A stretch of DNA of 64,000 bases from Rhizobium sp. BT04 (GCF_030053135.1 NZ_CP125652.1:1674001-1738000), one strand, 5' to 3'. Counted from the stretch's first letter, positions 45,063 to 54,340 are shown. Notes: generated by a model from the letters alone, not told the origin. Numbers and translations are program-made.

Positions 45063-45107
45063 AAGCACATTGCTTGCCGCGCCAAAGAAAACAGGCGGCA
45101 TGCGGCT

Positions 45108-45710
45108 TCAGACCGGCTCGGCGACCCAGGCCCCGTTCATCGCTTCATCCCAATGCCTGCGGCAGAGCGAGACATATTTCTCATTGCCGCCGACATCGAT
45201 CTGCGCGCCTTCATGCAGCACTTTCCCCGCCGCGTCGAGCCGCACCACCATCGTCGCCTTACGCCCGCAATGGCAGATCGTGCGCACCTCGCGCATTTCG
45301 TCGGCGATCGCCAACAGCTCCTGCGAGGCCGGAAACAATTTGCCCTGGAAATCGGTTCTGAGCCCGTAGACCATCACAGGAATGCCGAGCCTGTCGACGA
45401 CGCGGGCAAGCTGCCAGACATGGACAGGCGTCATGAAATGCGCCTCGTCGACGAAGATACAGGCGATCGGCGCCCCTTCTCCGCTCAGCGTCGCGATCAG
45501 CCGGAACAGGTCCTCGTGCGGCTCGAAAGGAATGGCGCTCGCCTCCAGCCCGATCCGCGAGCCGATGACGCCGCGGCCGGTGCGCTCGTCGAAAGCAGCA
45601 ATCAGCTGCACCGTGCGCATGCCGCGCTCCTGGTAATTATAGGAGGCCTGCAGCAGCATCGTCGACTTGCCGGCGTTCATCGTCGAGTAGTTGAAATAGA
45701 GTTTTGCCAT
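45108..45710 (-). CDS. tdk: Thymidine kinase
   Basis: A 200-residue type II thymidine kinase that phosphorylates thymidine to dTMP with ATP. Walker A is YSTMNAGKSTMLLQA, Walker B-like CIFVDEAHFM, and the zinc site uses CHCG near residue 144 and CRRHW near 185. The lasso region YVSLCRRH is intact. ATG 45710 has AAGGAG 7 nt upstream; the longer frame to 45881 is not supported. It is divergent from choXWV. Confidence 0.96.
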   Translation of the reverse strand: MAKLYFNYSTMNAGKSTMLLQASYNYQERGMRTVQLIAAFDERTGRGVIGSRIGLEASAIPFEPHEDLFRLIATLSGEGAPIACIFVDEAHFMTPVHVWQLARVVDRLGIPVMVYGLRTDFQGKLFPASQELLAIADEMREVRTICHCGRKATMVVRLDAAGKVLHEGAQIDVGGNEKYVSLCRRHWDEAMNGAWVAEPV

Positions 45711-45946
45711 CCGATCTCTCCTTGATCGGTTTATTGAAAGCTCACAACGGCAAAGGAAAGCCCCCTGAAAGCGATAATCACAGGAATCCCAGCCCGAAAA
45801 TCGCCGAGCGGTCGGAAAACAAGGCGCTGCGAAAAAACCGCCGACGTCGCAATCGCATGGGTCGATACGCCGCAAACGCACTGAGGTCGCTTGTCAAACT
45901 CGGCTATTGGTGGTTGGCTTGGGAACTTAAAGACTGGGAGTCTAAA

Positions 45947-46903
45947 ATGAAAACAACAAGCACGTTCAAACTCGTTACTGCAACTGCCGTCGCCGCCCTC
46001 TCCGTTGCGACTACTGCTTTCGCCGCCGATCCCGACAGCTGCTCCACCGTCCATTTTTCGGACGTCGGCTGGACGGACATTACCGCCACCACCGCCACCG
46101 CGTCCGTCGTCCTGAAGAGCATCGGCTATCAGACCGATGTTAAGGTCCTTTCGGTGCCGGTCACCTACACTTCGCTGAAGAACAAGGACATCGACATCTT
46201 CCTCGGCAACTGGATGCCGACGCAGGAAAAGGATGTGCGTCCCTACCTCGAAGACAAGTCGGTTGAATCCTTCGGCCCGAACCTTGTCGGCGCCAAGTAC
46301 ACGCTCGCCACCAACGCCAAGGGTGCCGAGCTCGGCATCAAGGACTTCAAGGACATCGCCGCCCATAAGGACGATCTCGACGGTAAGATCTACGGCATCG
46401 AGCCCGGCAATGACGGCAACCGTCTCGTCATGGACATGATCGAAAAGAACACCTTTGGCCTGAAGGATATGGAAGTCGTCGAGTCCTCCGAGCAGGGCAT
46501 GCTCGCTCAGGTCGCGCGTGCCGACAAATCAGGCAAGCCTGTGGTTTTCCTCGGCTGGGAACCCCATCCGATGAACACCAACTTCAAGCTGACCTACCTC
46601 ACCGGCGGTGATGATATCTTCGGTCCGGATTTCGGCGGCGCCAAGGTCTACACCAATGTGCGGGCCGGTTACCTCGACGAATGCCCGAATGTCGGCGCGA
46701 TGCTGAAGAACCTGACGTTCTCCCTCGACATGGAGAACCACATCATGGGCAAGATCCTCAACGACGGCAAGGAGCCGGAGGCTGCAGCTTCCGAATGGTT
46801 GAAGGCGAACCCCTCGGCGATCGAGCCCTGGCTCGCCGGCGTCAAGACCCGCGACGGCAAGGGCGACGCGCTGGCGGCTGCCAAGACCGGCCTCGGTCTC
46901 TGA
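45947..46903 (+). CDS. choX: Choline-binding periplasmic protein ChoX
   Basis: A 318-residue substrate-binding protein with signal peptide (FKLVTATAVAALSVATTAFA). It matches the OpuAC/ProX-like family: VHFSDVGWTDITATTATASV, DIFLGNWMPTQEKDVRPYLE, VVFLGWEPHPMNTNFKLTYL. The Trp residues form the aromatic box for the choline head group. Its mature protein delivers choline to ChoWV. GGGAG lies 7 nt before ATG 45947. A strong terminator separates it from choW, as expected for excess binding protein. Confidence 0.95.
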   Translation: MKTTSTFKLVTATAVAALSVATTAFAADPDSCSTVHFSDVGWTDITATTATASVVLKSIGYQTDVKVLSVPVTYTSLKNKDIDIFLGNWMPTQEKDVRPYLEDKSVESFGPNLVGAKYTLATNAKGAELGIKDFKDIAAHKDDLDGKIYGIEPGNDGNRLVMDMIEKNTFGLKDMEVVESSEQGMLAQVARADKSGKPVVFLGWEPHPMNTNFKLTYLTGGDDIFGPDFGGAKVYTNVRAGYLDECPNVGAMLKNLTFSLDMENHIMGKILNDGKEPEAAASEWLKANPSAIEPWLAGVKTRDGKGDALAAAKTGLGL

Positions 46904-46911
46904 TGATATGA

Positions 46912-46942
46912 ACGGGGCGGCTCGCCGCCCCGTTTTATTTTT
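46912..46942 (+). terminator. Terminator/attenuating hairpin between choX and choW
   Basis: A perfect 10-bp stem (46912-46921 with 46924-46933) with a tight TC loop is followed by TTTATTTTTG. It probably ends a choX-only mRNA, allowing some read-through into choWV. Confidence 0.88.
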
Positions 46943-46975
46943 GTCCGATTGTTGTTTTCTGGATAGGCGCGCCCC

Positions 46976-47821
46976 TTGAATTGGATCACCGAATTTAAGA
47001 TTCCCGTTGGCCCCTGGGCCAAATCCTTCGTGGACTGGCTGACCTCGAACGGCGAATGGTTCTTCAACCAGATCGCCTTCCTGCTGTCGAGCGCCATAGA
47101 CGGCCTGCTCTTCGTGCTGCAGAAGCCTCATCCGCTGATCGTCATCGCTGCCATCACCGCCATCGCCTTTTGGCTGCGCCGGTCGATCGCGGTCGCCGTC
47201 TTCACCTGTCTCGGGCTGCTGCTCATCGTGAACCAGGACTATTGGAAGGAAACGACGGAGACGCTCGCCCTCGTGCTTGCCGCCACCTTCGTCTGCATGG
47301 TGATCGGCATTCCGCTCGGGATTGCCGCCGCCCGCCGCCCTTGGGTCTATGCCGCCATGCGCCCGGTGCTCGATCTCATGCAGACCATCCCGACATTCGT
47401 CTATCTGATCCCGGCGCTGATCCTGTTCGGCCTCGGCATGGTGCCGGGGCTGATCGCGACCGTCATCTTCGCAATTCCCGCGCCGATCCGGCTGACGCGC
47501 CTCGGCATCATCTCGACGCCGCCGTCGCTTGTCGAAGCCGCCGTCGCCTTCGGCGCGACGCCGATACAGGTGCTGCGCAAGATCGAGCTTCCCTTCGCCA
47601 CGCCGCAGATCATGGCGGGCCTCACCCAGACCATCATGCTGTCGCTATCGATGGTCGTCATCGCCGCCCTTGTCGGCGCTCCCGGGCTTGGCGTGCCCGT
47701 CGTTCGTGCGCTGAACACCGTCAATATCGCCAAGGGTTTCGAGGCGGGTTTCTGCATCGTCATCCTGGCAATCATTCTCGACCGGATGTTCCGCACGGCG
47801 GGTGAAGGAGGCGCTGCATGA
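46976..47821 (+). CDS. choW: Choline ABC transporter permease ChoW
   Basis: A 281-residue permease of the binding-protein-dependent family, with about six membrane helices. The EAA-type loop is AVAFGATPIQVLRKIELPFA. The N-terminus NWITEFKIPVGPWAKSFVDW is like other quaternary-amine permeases. It starts at TTG 46976, with GGATAGG further upstream. The end overlaps the choV start (ATGA). It forms a complex with ChoV to import choline for glycine betaine synthesis. Confidence 0.93.
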   Translation: MNWITEFKIPVGPWAKSFVDWLTSNGEWFFNQIAFLLSSAIDGLLFVLQKPHPLIVIAAITAIAFWLRRSIAVAVFTCLGLLLIVNQDYWKETTETLALVLAATFVCMVIGIPLGIAAARRPWVYAAMRPVLDLMQTIPTFVYLIPALILFGLGMVPGLIATVIFAIPAPIRLTRLGIISTPPSLVEAAVAFGATPIQVLRKIELPFATPQIMAGLTQTIMLSLSMVVIAALVGAPGLGVPVVRALNTVNIAKGFEAGFCIVILAIILDRMFRTAGEGGAA

Positions 47822-48870
47822 CCGCGGTAAGCTTTAACAATGTCAGCATCATCTTCGGCGACCGGCCGGAAACAGCACTCGCCATGGTCGACCAGGGCAA
47901 AACGCGCGACGAAATCGGCGCCGCGACCGGGCTGGTGCTCGGCGTCGCCAATGCTTCGCTGACGATCGAGGAAGGCGAGATCCTGGTGTTGATGGGGCTG
48001 TCCGGCTCCGGCAAATCGACGTTGCTGCGCGCCGTCAATGGGCTCGCGCCCGTTGTACGCGGGGATGTCGCAGTCTCGGCGGCCACCGGCTCCGTCAACC
48101 CCTACAGATGCAATGCCAAAGCCTTGCGCGACCTGCGCACCCACACCGTCTCCATGGTGTTCCAGCAGTTCGCCCTCCTACCCTGGCGCACCGTCGCCGA
48201 CAATGTCGGCTTCGGCCTCGAGCTCGCGGGCATGCCGGAGGCCGAACGCAAGGTCCGCGTCGGCGAGCAGCTTGAGCTCGTCAACCTGACGAAATGGGCG
48301 GACCGCAAGGTCAACGAACTCTCAGGCGGCATGCAGCAGCGTGTCGGGCTTGCCCGCGCCTTTGCCACCGGCGCCCCGATCCTGCTGATGGACGAGCCTT
48401 TCTCGGCCCTCGATCCATTGATCCGCACCCGCTTGCAGGACGAACTCCTGGAGTTCCAGCGGCGGCTGAAGAAGACCATCCTCTTCGTCAGCCACGATCT
48501 CGACGAAGCCTTCCGCATCGGCAACCGCATCGCCATCATGGAAGGCGGCCGCATCATCCAATGCGGAACGCCGCATGACATCGTCAAGAACCCAGCCGAC
48601 CAGTATGTCGCGGATTTCGTGCAGAACCTTAATCCGATCAATATGCTGACGGCGGCCGACGTGATGCAGCCCGGCCTCGGCCAGACCGCCGCCGGCATGA
48701 GCGTCAGCGCCACGGCCCGCGCCGCGACCCCGCTCGTCGATGTGCTCGATGCCCTTGCTCGCCAGCCAGGCAGTATCGGCATCGTTGAAAACGGTGCGAT
48801 CGTCGGCACCATCTCGGCACAGGATATCGTCGCCGGCCTTACCCGCCATCGCCGCAAGCAGGACGCTTGA
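47818..48870 (+). CDS. choV: Choline ABC transporter ATP-binding protein ChoV
   Basis: A 350-residue ATPase. Walker A is GLSGSGKSTLLR near residue 60, the signature ELSGGMQQRVGLARA near 161, and Walker B LLMDEPFSALDPL near 188, followed by FVSHDLDEAFRIGNRIAIME. The C-terminal 70 residues (LVDVLDALARQPGSIGIVEN, GAIVGTISAQDIV) form a CBS-like regulatory part typical of ProV/OpuAA-type ATPases. The start overlaps the choW stop. Confidence 0.94.
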   Translation: MTAVSFNNVSIIFGDRPETALAMVDQGKTRDEIGAATGLVLGVANASLTIEEGEILVLMGLSGSGKSTLLRAVNGLAPVVRGDVAVSAATGSVNPYRCNAKALRDLRTHTVSMVFQQFALLPWRTVADNVGFGLELAGMPEAERKVRVGEQLELVNLTKWADRKVNELSGGMQQRVGLARAFATGAPILLMDEPFSALDPLIRTRLQDELLEFQRRLKKTILFVSHDLDEAFRIGNRIAIMEGGRIIQCGTPHDIVKNPADQYVADFVQNLNPINMLTAADVMQPGLGQTAAGMSVSATARAATPLVDVLDALARQPGSIGIVENGAIVGTISAQDIVAGLTRHRRKQDA

Positions 48871-48901
48871 TGTTTTCAATCCGCTTTGCCACAAAGCGGA
48901 T

Positions 48902-49651
48902 ATGAAGGATCAGCCCTCGCCCCTACGCGAAACCGACGACGACGCCCGCAAACTCGCCCGCGTGCTTCTGCGCTCCGCGCGGCACGCGGCGATTGCCGTT
49001 CTCGACCCCGAGACCGGCTTCCCTTTCGCCAGCCGCGTGCTGGTCGCCACCGATATTGACGGCACCCCCGTCATCCTCGTTTCGAAGCTGTCGGCTCATA
49101 CCAGGGCGCTCGCCAGGGACCCGCGCGCCTCACTGCTGGCCGGCGAGCCCGGCAAGGGCGATCCTCTGGCCCACCCCCGTCTGACGACCCAATGCCTGGC
49201 GGAACCGGTCGAGCGCGGCAACGCGTTCTATGAGCGTATCCGCACGCGTTTTCTCGCTCGCCACACCAAGGCGCAGCTTTATATCGATTTTCCTGATTTC
49301 CTCTTCTTCCGTCTCAAACCGGAACAGGCGAGCCTCAATGGCGGCTTCGGCCGTGCCTACCAACTCGACGGGCACGATCTCATCATCCAGTCGGCTGCGA
49401 ATGAGGAGATTGCCGCCGGGGCGGCGGAGGCAGTGCGAGATTTAGTAGAACGCCACCCTGATGTGGCCGAGATGCTCGCCACCAGGTTAAACGCGCCAAA
49501 ATCGGCTTCCTGGCGCATTTGTGGTATCGATTCCTCAGGTTTCGATCTCATTTCCGGTGATTTTCTGCTGCGATACGAATTCGAAACCCTCGCTGGGGAT
49601 GCCGATCACATTTGTTCAAACATATCTAAAATAGCATACTCGATACCTTAA
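48902..49651 (+). CDS. HugZ-like heme-utilization/pyridoxamine oxidase-fold protein
   Basis: A 249-residue protein with an N-terminal flavin/PNPOx-like split barrel (LRSARHAAIAVLDPETGFPF, VILVSKLSAHTRALARDPRA, CLAEPVERGNAFYERIRTRF) and a C-terminal DUF2470-type domain (ICGIDSSGFDLISGDFLLRY). This layout matches the HugZ family, some of which degrade heme. Start ATG 48902 lies 31 nt after choV. Co-transcription with the choline operon is possible, but a functional link to choline is not evident; heme work is family-level inference. Confidence 0.78.
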   Translation: MKDQPSPLRETDDDARKLARVLLRSARHAAIAVLDPETGFPFASRVLVATDIDGTPVILVSKLSAHTRALARDPRASLLAGEPGKGDPLAHPRLTTQCLAEPVERGNAFYERIRTRFLARHTKAQLYIDFPDFLFFRLKPEQASLNGGFGRAYQLDGHDLIIQSAANEEIAAGAAEAVRDLVERHPDVAEMLATRLNAPKSASWRICGIDSSGFDLISGDFLLRYEFETLAGDADHICSNISKIAYSIP

Positions 49652-49652
49652 A

Positions 49653-49668
49653 TTTAGGTATATACAAT
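49653..49668 (+). promoter_or_regulatory. Candidate NolR box 1
   Basis: TTTAG-GTATATACA-AT fits the NolR consensus (A/T)TTAG-N9-A(T/A), as recalled from Sinorhizobium. It lies 99 bases upstream of the nolR-like start and just after the HugZ-like stop. Confidence 0.5.
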
Positions 49669-49689
49669 CTTCGATCCGAATTGCTAATT

Positions 49690-49705
49690 TTTAGGCGTGG
49701 GTGAA
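49690..49705 (+). promoter_or_regulatory. Candidate NolR box 2
   Basis: TTTAG-GCGTGGGTG-AA also fits the consensus, 62 bases upstream of the nolR-like start and 37 bases after box 1. Confidence 0.45.
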
Positions 49706-49766
49706 AATCGCGGCAGGCGGCCTGTGCCAACACACGTGATGTACGTTTCGCATTAGGAAGATAAAT

Positions 49767-50084
49767 ATGGAAACCACTGATTTGGCCGATCACACGAATG
49801 TGGCGGCAGCTTTATTGTCGGCCATGGCAAACCCCAAGAGATTGCTGATCCTGTGTAGCCTCGTGAAGGGCGAAGTGGCCGTCGGCGTGCTTGCAACGCA
49901 GGTCGGCCTCAGCCAGTCGGCTCTCTCTCAGCACCTGTCGAAACTGCGCGCTCAAAAGCTGGTCAAGACCCGCCGAGACGCACAAACCATCTATTATTCG
50001 AGCACCTCCGAGCCGGTCATGAAAATCTTGGCGACCCTCGAAGATATCTACCTCGTGCAGAGCAGGAATAGATCCGCCGCTTAA
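49767..50084 (+). CDS. nolR: ArsR-family regulator, NolR homologue
   Basis: A 105-residue winged-helix repressor. The core AAALLSAMANPKRLLILCSL, VGLSQSALSQHLSKLRAQKL and TRRDAQTIYYSS is nearly identical to Sinorhizobium NolR as I recall it (AMANPKRLLIL, VGLSQSALSQHLSKLRAQ, TRRDAQTIYYSS). NolR represses nod genes and other loci and regulates itself. There are no metal-binding Cys or His sites in the expected ArsR positions. AGGAAG lies 6 nt before ATG 49767. Two putative NolR boxes precede the gene and a perfect terminator follows. Confidence 0.82.
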   Translation: METTDLADHTNVAAALLSAMANPKRLLILCSLVKGEVAVGVLATQVGLSQSALSQHLSKLRAQKLVKTRRDAQTIYYSSTSEPVMKILATLEDIYLVQSRNRSAA

Positions 50085-50176
50085 TGATAGCGCTGACATG
50101 AACGTCGGCCTATGTCGTGCCGTAAGGGGATGTTCCCGGAGGCGTGGCAACGATATTTCAGCACGTGAACCTTATG

Positions 50177-50216
50177 GCACGACCGGCAAATTTGCGATTT
50201 GCCGGTCGTGCTTTTT
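50177..50216 (+). terminator. Terminator of nolR
   Basis: A perfect 15-bp stem (50177-50191 with 50197-50211), loop TTGCG, followed by TTTTTG. The strength is notable. It lies 92 nt after the nolR stop. Confidence 0.93.
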
Positions 50217-50434
50217 GAAAGCCATAGTCTCTCTGCTCCCTTCACCGGAAGGAATTGCAGCATGACCGCGCCGAAGCGCTCGCCCGTGAACAGCCAGCAG
50301 CTTGAGCTTGCCGCCAAGAGGGCTTTCCGGACTTTTCCCGTTGACGACTCGGGAAGCGCTGATAATTTGACCGGGCAGTCAAAATATGGGCGTGAAGCCC
50401 ACGGGAAAGGGCCGTCAGTGGCCAGGAGAACAGC
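50217..50434 (+). other. Leader region of the aminotransferase gene
   Basis: After the nolR terminator this 218-base stretch carries an ATG at 50262 with AAGGA upstream, whose frame runs into the aminotransferase and has shadow-like composition, and a short stem (GGGC-GTGAA-GCCC near 50389). No clear riboswitch or RNA was seen. Confidence 0.4.
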
Positions 50435-51760
50435 ATGTCCAACCGCCTCAACGCACCCAACGATCTTCGCGCCTTCTGGATGCCGTTTACGGCCAATCGC
50501 CAGTTCAAGAAGGAGCCGCGTTTGTTCGTCGGCGCCAAGGACATGTATTATACCACCCATGACGGCCGCCAGGTGCTGGATGGCACCGCCGGCCTGTGGT
50601 GTGTCAATGCCGGCCACTGCCGCCCGAAGATCACCGAGGCGATCCGCGAACAGGCCGGCGAGCTCGATTACGCACCGGCCTTCCAGCTTGGCCACCCCAA
50701 GGCCTTCGAACTGGCAAACCGCCTGGTCGACATCGCCCCCGAAGGCCTGAACCACGTTCTCTACACCAATTCCGGTTCCGAATCCGTGGAAACGGCGCTC
50801 AAGGTGGCGCTCGCCTATCACCGGGTGAAGGGCAATGGTTCACGCTTCCGCCTGATCGGCCGCGAGCGCGGTTATCATGGTGTCAATTTCGGCGGTATCT
50901 CCGTCGGCGGCATCGTCACCAACCGCAAGATGTTCGGCACGCTTCTGACCGGCGTCGATCACATGCCGCACACCCACCAGCCCGGCAAGAACAACTTCAC
51001 CCGCGGCGAGCCCGAGCACGGCGGCGACATCGCCACCGAGCTGGAGCGTATCGTCACTTTGCATGACGCCTCCACCGTCGCCGCGGTCATCGTCGAGCCG
51101 GTGGCGGGCTCCACCGGCGTGTTGATCCCGCCGAAAGGCTACCTGCAGAAGCTGCGCGAGATCTGCACCAAACACGGCATCCTTCTGATTTTCGACGAGG
51201 TCATCACCGGCTTCGGCCGCCTCGGCGCCCCCTTTGCCGCGCAATATTACGACGTCAAGCCCGACATGATCACCGCCGCCAAGGGACTGACCAATGGCGT
51301 CATTCCGATGGGCGCCGTCTTCGTCACCTCCGAGATCCATGATGCCTTCATGAACGGCCCGGAGCACATGATCGAGTTCTTCCACGGCTACACCTATTCC
51401 GGCAACCCAATTGCCTCGGCTGCAGCCCTGGCGACCCTCGACACATACAAGGAAGAAGGCCTGCTGACCCGCGCCGCCGAGCTTTCTGATTACTGGGCCG
51501 ACGCGCTGCATTCGCTGAAGGACTGCCCCAATGTCATCGACATCCGGAATACCGGCCTGATCGGCGCGATCGAACTCGATCCGATCGCCGGCGAGCCGAC
51601 CAAGCGGGCCTTCACCGCTTTCCTGAAGGCCTATGAAAGCGGCCTGCTGATCCGCACCACCGGCGACATCATCGCCCTCTCCCCGCCGCTGATCATCGAG
51701 AAGCACCATATCGACGAGCTCTTCGGCAAACTGCGGACCATCCTGCAGAATAACATCTGA
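50435..51760 (+). CDS. Omega-amino acid:pyruvate aminotransferase (class III)
   Basis: A 441-residue PLP-dependent enzyme of class III. It starts NAPNDLRAFWMPFTANRQFK, the N-terminus of beta-alanine/omega-amino acid:pyruvate transaminases. The PLP region has TNSGSESVETALKVALAYHR, the Asp in LLIFDEVITGFGRLGAPFAA, and the Schiff-base Lys in MITAAKGLTNGVIPMGAVFV. It likely moves the amino group of beta-alanine or similar omega-amines to pyruvate. ATG 50435 has a modest AGGAG-like site. A terminator follows. Confidence 0.9.
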   Translation: MSNRLNAPNDLRAFWMPFTANRQFKKEPRLFVGAKDMYYTTHDGRQVLDGTAGLWCVNAGHCRPKITEAIREQAGELDYAPAFQLGHPKAFELANRLVDIAPEGLNHVLYTNSGSESVETALKVALAYHRVKGNGSRFRLIGRERGYHGVNFGGISVGGIVTNRKMFGTLLTGVDHMPHTHQPGKNNFTRGEPEHGGDIATELERIVTLHDASTVAAVIVEPVAGSTGVLIPPKGYLQKLREICTKHGILLIFDEVITGFGRLGAPFAAQYYDVKPDMITAAKGLTNGVIPMGAVFVTSEIHDAFMNGPEHMIEFFHGYTYSGNPIASAAALATLDTYKEEGLLTRAAELSDYWADALHSLKDCPNVIDIRNTGLIGAIELDPIAGEPTKRAFTAFLKAYESGLLIRTTGDIIALSPPLIIEKHHIDELFGKLRTILQNNI

Positions 51761-51786
51761 AATCGCTCAGAAAGCTCCGCACAAAC

Positions 51787-51823
51787 AGCCCGCGGGGACA
51801 TCGTCCTTGCGGGCTTTTCTTTT
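51787..51823 (+). terminator. Terminator of the aminotransferase gene
   Basis: AGCCCGC (51787-51793) pairs with GCGGGCT (51809-51815), then TTTCTTTTC. It sits between convergent genes. Confidence 0.85.
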
Positions 51824-51840
51824 CCGAAAGCGAAGAAGAT

Positions 51841-52755
51841 TCACGTCACCGAGGCGACGGAAAGGCAGAGGGCGAATTTCTTCAGAAGCCGGCGATCGAA
51901 GTGCCCTTCGACGCCCAGCATCCATTTCAACGCATCGCCGGCACTCCATGGCGCCTTGTAGGGCCGCACCGAGGTAACGGCGTCATAAACATCGCAGATC
52001 GTGGCAATACGCGCATACAGGCTGACCGCACTGCCGGACAGCCCATGCGGATAGCCCTTGCCGTCGATACGTTCGTGGTGATTGAGGCAGACGTCGAGAA
52101 CGATGTCCGACATGCCCTCCTGCCTCAACAGGATTGCGTGCCCCTGCTCCGGGTGCCTCCGCATCAGGATGATCTCATCCTCTTCCAGGCGCCCTTCCTT
52201 GGTGAGCACCTCCAGCGGAATTTCGAGCTTGCCGACATCATGCAACAACCCGGCAGTACCGAGCATCTGAACCGTAGTCTCATCAAGTCCGAGATGCCGG
52301 CTGAAAAGGATCATCAGCGCACTCACCGAAATCGAATGCAGGAACGTCACTTCGTCTTTTGATTTCAGACGCGTCACGCTCAGAAAAACGGAAGGGCTTT
52401 CATCCATCGACTTGGAGACGGAGGAAATCACCGGCGCTACCTGCTCGAAGGTGATTCCCTCGCCATTTTGCACCCGGCCGAAAACCTCCTCCAGCATCTG
52501 CACGGATTTCTGGACGGTTTCGCGCGCCGCCTTGCTATCGATCTCGATGTCACGCCCTGGGAGGCCATTGGTATCGAAGCCCTTGCTGGTGTTGATGACG
52601 ACGACGGCAGTGGCGCATTTACGGATTTTTGCGGCGTCGAGCTCGCGACGAACGGAAAATCTGCGCTTGGACAAAAGCGGATCCTGCCACAGGCCCTCGA
52701 TAGCCTCTACAAACATTCCGATACGCACCTGGCTGGCGTCGATACGCTTGAGCAT
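51841..52755 (-). CDS. HD-GYP domain phosphodiesterase
   Basis: A 304-residue protein with an N-terminal DUF3391 (KRIDASQVRIGMFVEAIEGL) and a C-terminal HD-GYP domain, which hydrolyses cyclic di-GMP. Key residues are HS in TFLHSISVSALMILF, the HD in AGLLHDVGKLEIP, the H in MRRHPEQGHAILL, and HHERIDGKGYPHGLSGS (H-H-E-x-x-D-G-x-G-Y-P). It ends soon after DRRLLKKFALCLSVASVT, without the further segment many DUF3391/HD-GYP proteins carry (about 390-410 residues, from memory). The truncation may be natural. Confidence 0.88.
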   Translation of the reverse strand: MLKRIDASQVRIGMFVEAIEGLWQDPLLSKRRFSVRRELDAAKIRKCATAVVVINTSKGFDTNGLPGRDIEIDSKAARETVQKSVQMLEEVFGRVQNGEGITFEQVAPVISSVSKSMDESPSVFLSVTRLKSKDEVTFLHSISVSALMILFSRHLGLDETTVQMLGTAGLLHDVGKLEIPLEVLTKEGRLEEDEIILMRRHPEQGHAILLRQEGMSDIVLDVCLNHHERIDGKGYPHGLSGSAVSLYARIATICDVYDAVTSVRPYKAPWSAGDALKWMLGVEGHFDRRLLKKFALCLSVASVT

Positions 52756-53213
52756 TCAGATCTCTAGTCCCGATACGTCTCTAAGTTTGTGTAGCTTTCG
52801 TTTTCAGCGCAGCACTATTTGCGTGTCGCATGCTTCTACTACAATCCACCGAATTAACGGTTAATGCGAGAGATAGAGGGGGGCAGCATGAGCTCAGCTT
52901 TCATCCTCGACGAAAGCTCGCGCTTGGCAGCCCGGTCTCGAAAAATCGACAAACCACGACAAAAATATCCTTCTCGATCGAATTTTCGGCTGGATTGACC
53001 CGATTTCTCTTCCGTTTTGTTATGATCTTGCGAAATTGCATCAAAATTCCTAGAAATCTGTCATGAGCCCTCCCGAGTCAAACATGGCCGGCAGGCTCGC
53101 TGATCGCGCCCTTACCGATCGTCCTTGGCACGGCCCGACGGGCTGTTGAATGATCGGAAAAACCGGCGCGGCACTCATCGCGGGTCGAATGACCCCACCC
53201 AAGGAGACAGACT
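52756..53213. other. Intergenic region upstream of the branched-chain binding-protein gene
   Basis: A 458-base stretch between divergent genes. A weak promoter-like pair, TTGCGA and TAGAAA spaced 17 nt (about 53031-53059), faces the binding-protein gene. An open frame at 52830-53066 has no supporting ribosome site or recognisable protein. No RNA gene, repeat or element was recognised. Confidence 0.4.
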
Positions 53214-54317
53214 ATGACCCTCAAGACATTGACGGCGACCCTTGTCGCCTCGCTCGCCTTTGCGCCGCTTGCCCATGCAGATATCACCATCGGCCTGATT
53301 GCGCCGCTGACCGGCCCCGTCGCCGCCTATGGCGACCAGGTGAAGAACGGCGCTCAGACCGCCGTCGACGAGATCAATAAGAAGGGCGGGATCCTCGGCG
53401 AGAAGGTCGTCCTCGAACTGGCCGACGATGCCGGCGAACCGAAACAGGGCGTTTCCGCCGCCAACAAGGTCGTCGGCGACGGCATCCGCTTCGTCGTCGG
53501 CCCCGTCACCTCAGGTGTTGCGATTCCGGTTTCGGACGTTCTGGCCGAAAACGGCGTGCTGATGGTTACTCCGACCGCAACGGCCCCTGACCTCACTAAG
53601 CGCGGCCTCACCAACGTGCTGCGCACCTGCGGCCGCGACGACCAGCAGGCTGAAGTCGCCGCCAAATACGTGCTGAAGAATTTCAAGGACAAGCGCATCG
53701 CCGTCGTCAACGACAAGGGCGCTTACGGCAAGGGCCTCGCCGACGCCTTCAAGGCGACGCTGAATGCCGGCGGCGTCACCGAAGTCGTCAATGACGCAAT
53801 CACCCCTGGCGACAAGGATTTCAGCGCGCTGACCACCCGCATCAAGTCCGAAAAGGTCGACGTGGTCTATTTCGGCGGCTACCACCCGGAAGGCGGCCTG
53901 CTCGCCCGTCAGCTGCATGACCTCGCCGCCAACGCGACGATCATCGGCGGCGACGGCCTCTCCAACACCGAATTCTGGGCGATCGGCACGGATGCCGCCG
54001 CCGGCACCGTCTTCACCAACGCTTCGGACGCCACCAAGAGCCCGGATTCCAAGGCCGCAGCCGAGGCGCTCGCCGCCAAGAACATCCCGGCCGAGGCCTT
54101 TACGCTCAACGCCTATGCCGCCGTCGAAGTGCTGAAAGCCGGCATCGAAAAGGCCGGCAGCACCGAAGATGCGGAAGCCGTAGCGACCGCGCTGAAAGGC
54201 GGCATGGAGATCCCGACCGCCATCGGCAAACTCACCTACGGCGAAACCGGCGACCTCACTTCGCAGAGCTTCTCGCTCTACAAGTGGGAAGCCGGAAAGA
54301 TCGTCGCCGCCGAGTAA
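53214..54317 (+). CDS. Branched-chain amino acid ABC transporter binding protein
   Basis: A 367-residue periplasmic protein of the Leu/Ile/Val-binding type. Signal peptide [20 protein letters not shown], cleaved after HA. The two lobes show [40 protein letters not shown], and [20 protein letters not shown], with Tyr/Ser/Thr ligand contacts expected there. It has an excellent AAGGAG site 8 nt before ATG. The permease and ATPase genes are not adjacent, so it is an orphan binding protein that could feed a transporter elsewhere. A terminator follows. Confidence 0.92.
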   Translation: MTLKTLTATLVASLAFAPLAHADITIGLIAPLTGPVAAYGDQVKNGAQTAVDEINKKGGILGEKVVLELADDAGEPKQGVSAANKVVGDGIRFVVGPVTSGVAIPVSDVLAENGVLMVTPTATAPDLTKRGLTNVLRTCGRDDQQAEVAAKYVLKNFKDKRIAVVNDKGAYGKGLADAFKATLNAGGVTEVVNDAITPGDKDFSALTTRIKSEKVDVVYFGGYHPEGGLLARQLHDLAANATIIGGDGLSNTEFWAIGTDAAAGTVFTNASDATKSPDSKAAAEALAAKNIPAEAFTLNAYAAVEVLKAGIEKAGSTEDAEAVATALKGGMEIPTAIGKLTYGETGDLTSQSFSLYKWEAGKIVAAE

Positions 54318-54340
54318 GCCATCGCTGATCGCCATCGATC

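Noticed and set aside
45711..45881. N-terminal extension of thymidine kinase
   Set aside because: The extension is Cys/Arg-rich and unlike the family; AAGGAG supports the start at 45710.
50199..50750. ORF starting upstream of the aminotransferase with an AAGGA site at 50262
   Set aside because: Runs into the aminotransferase in another frame and becomes Arg/Pro/Ser-rich; no recognisable protein.
52830..53066. Small ORF in the region upstream of the branched-chain binding-protein gene
   Set aside because: No ribosome site, no family, composition unlike neighbouring genes.
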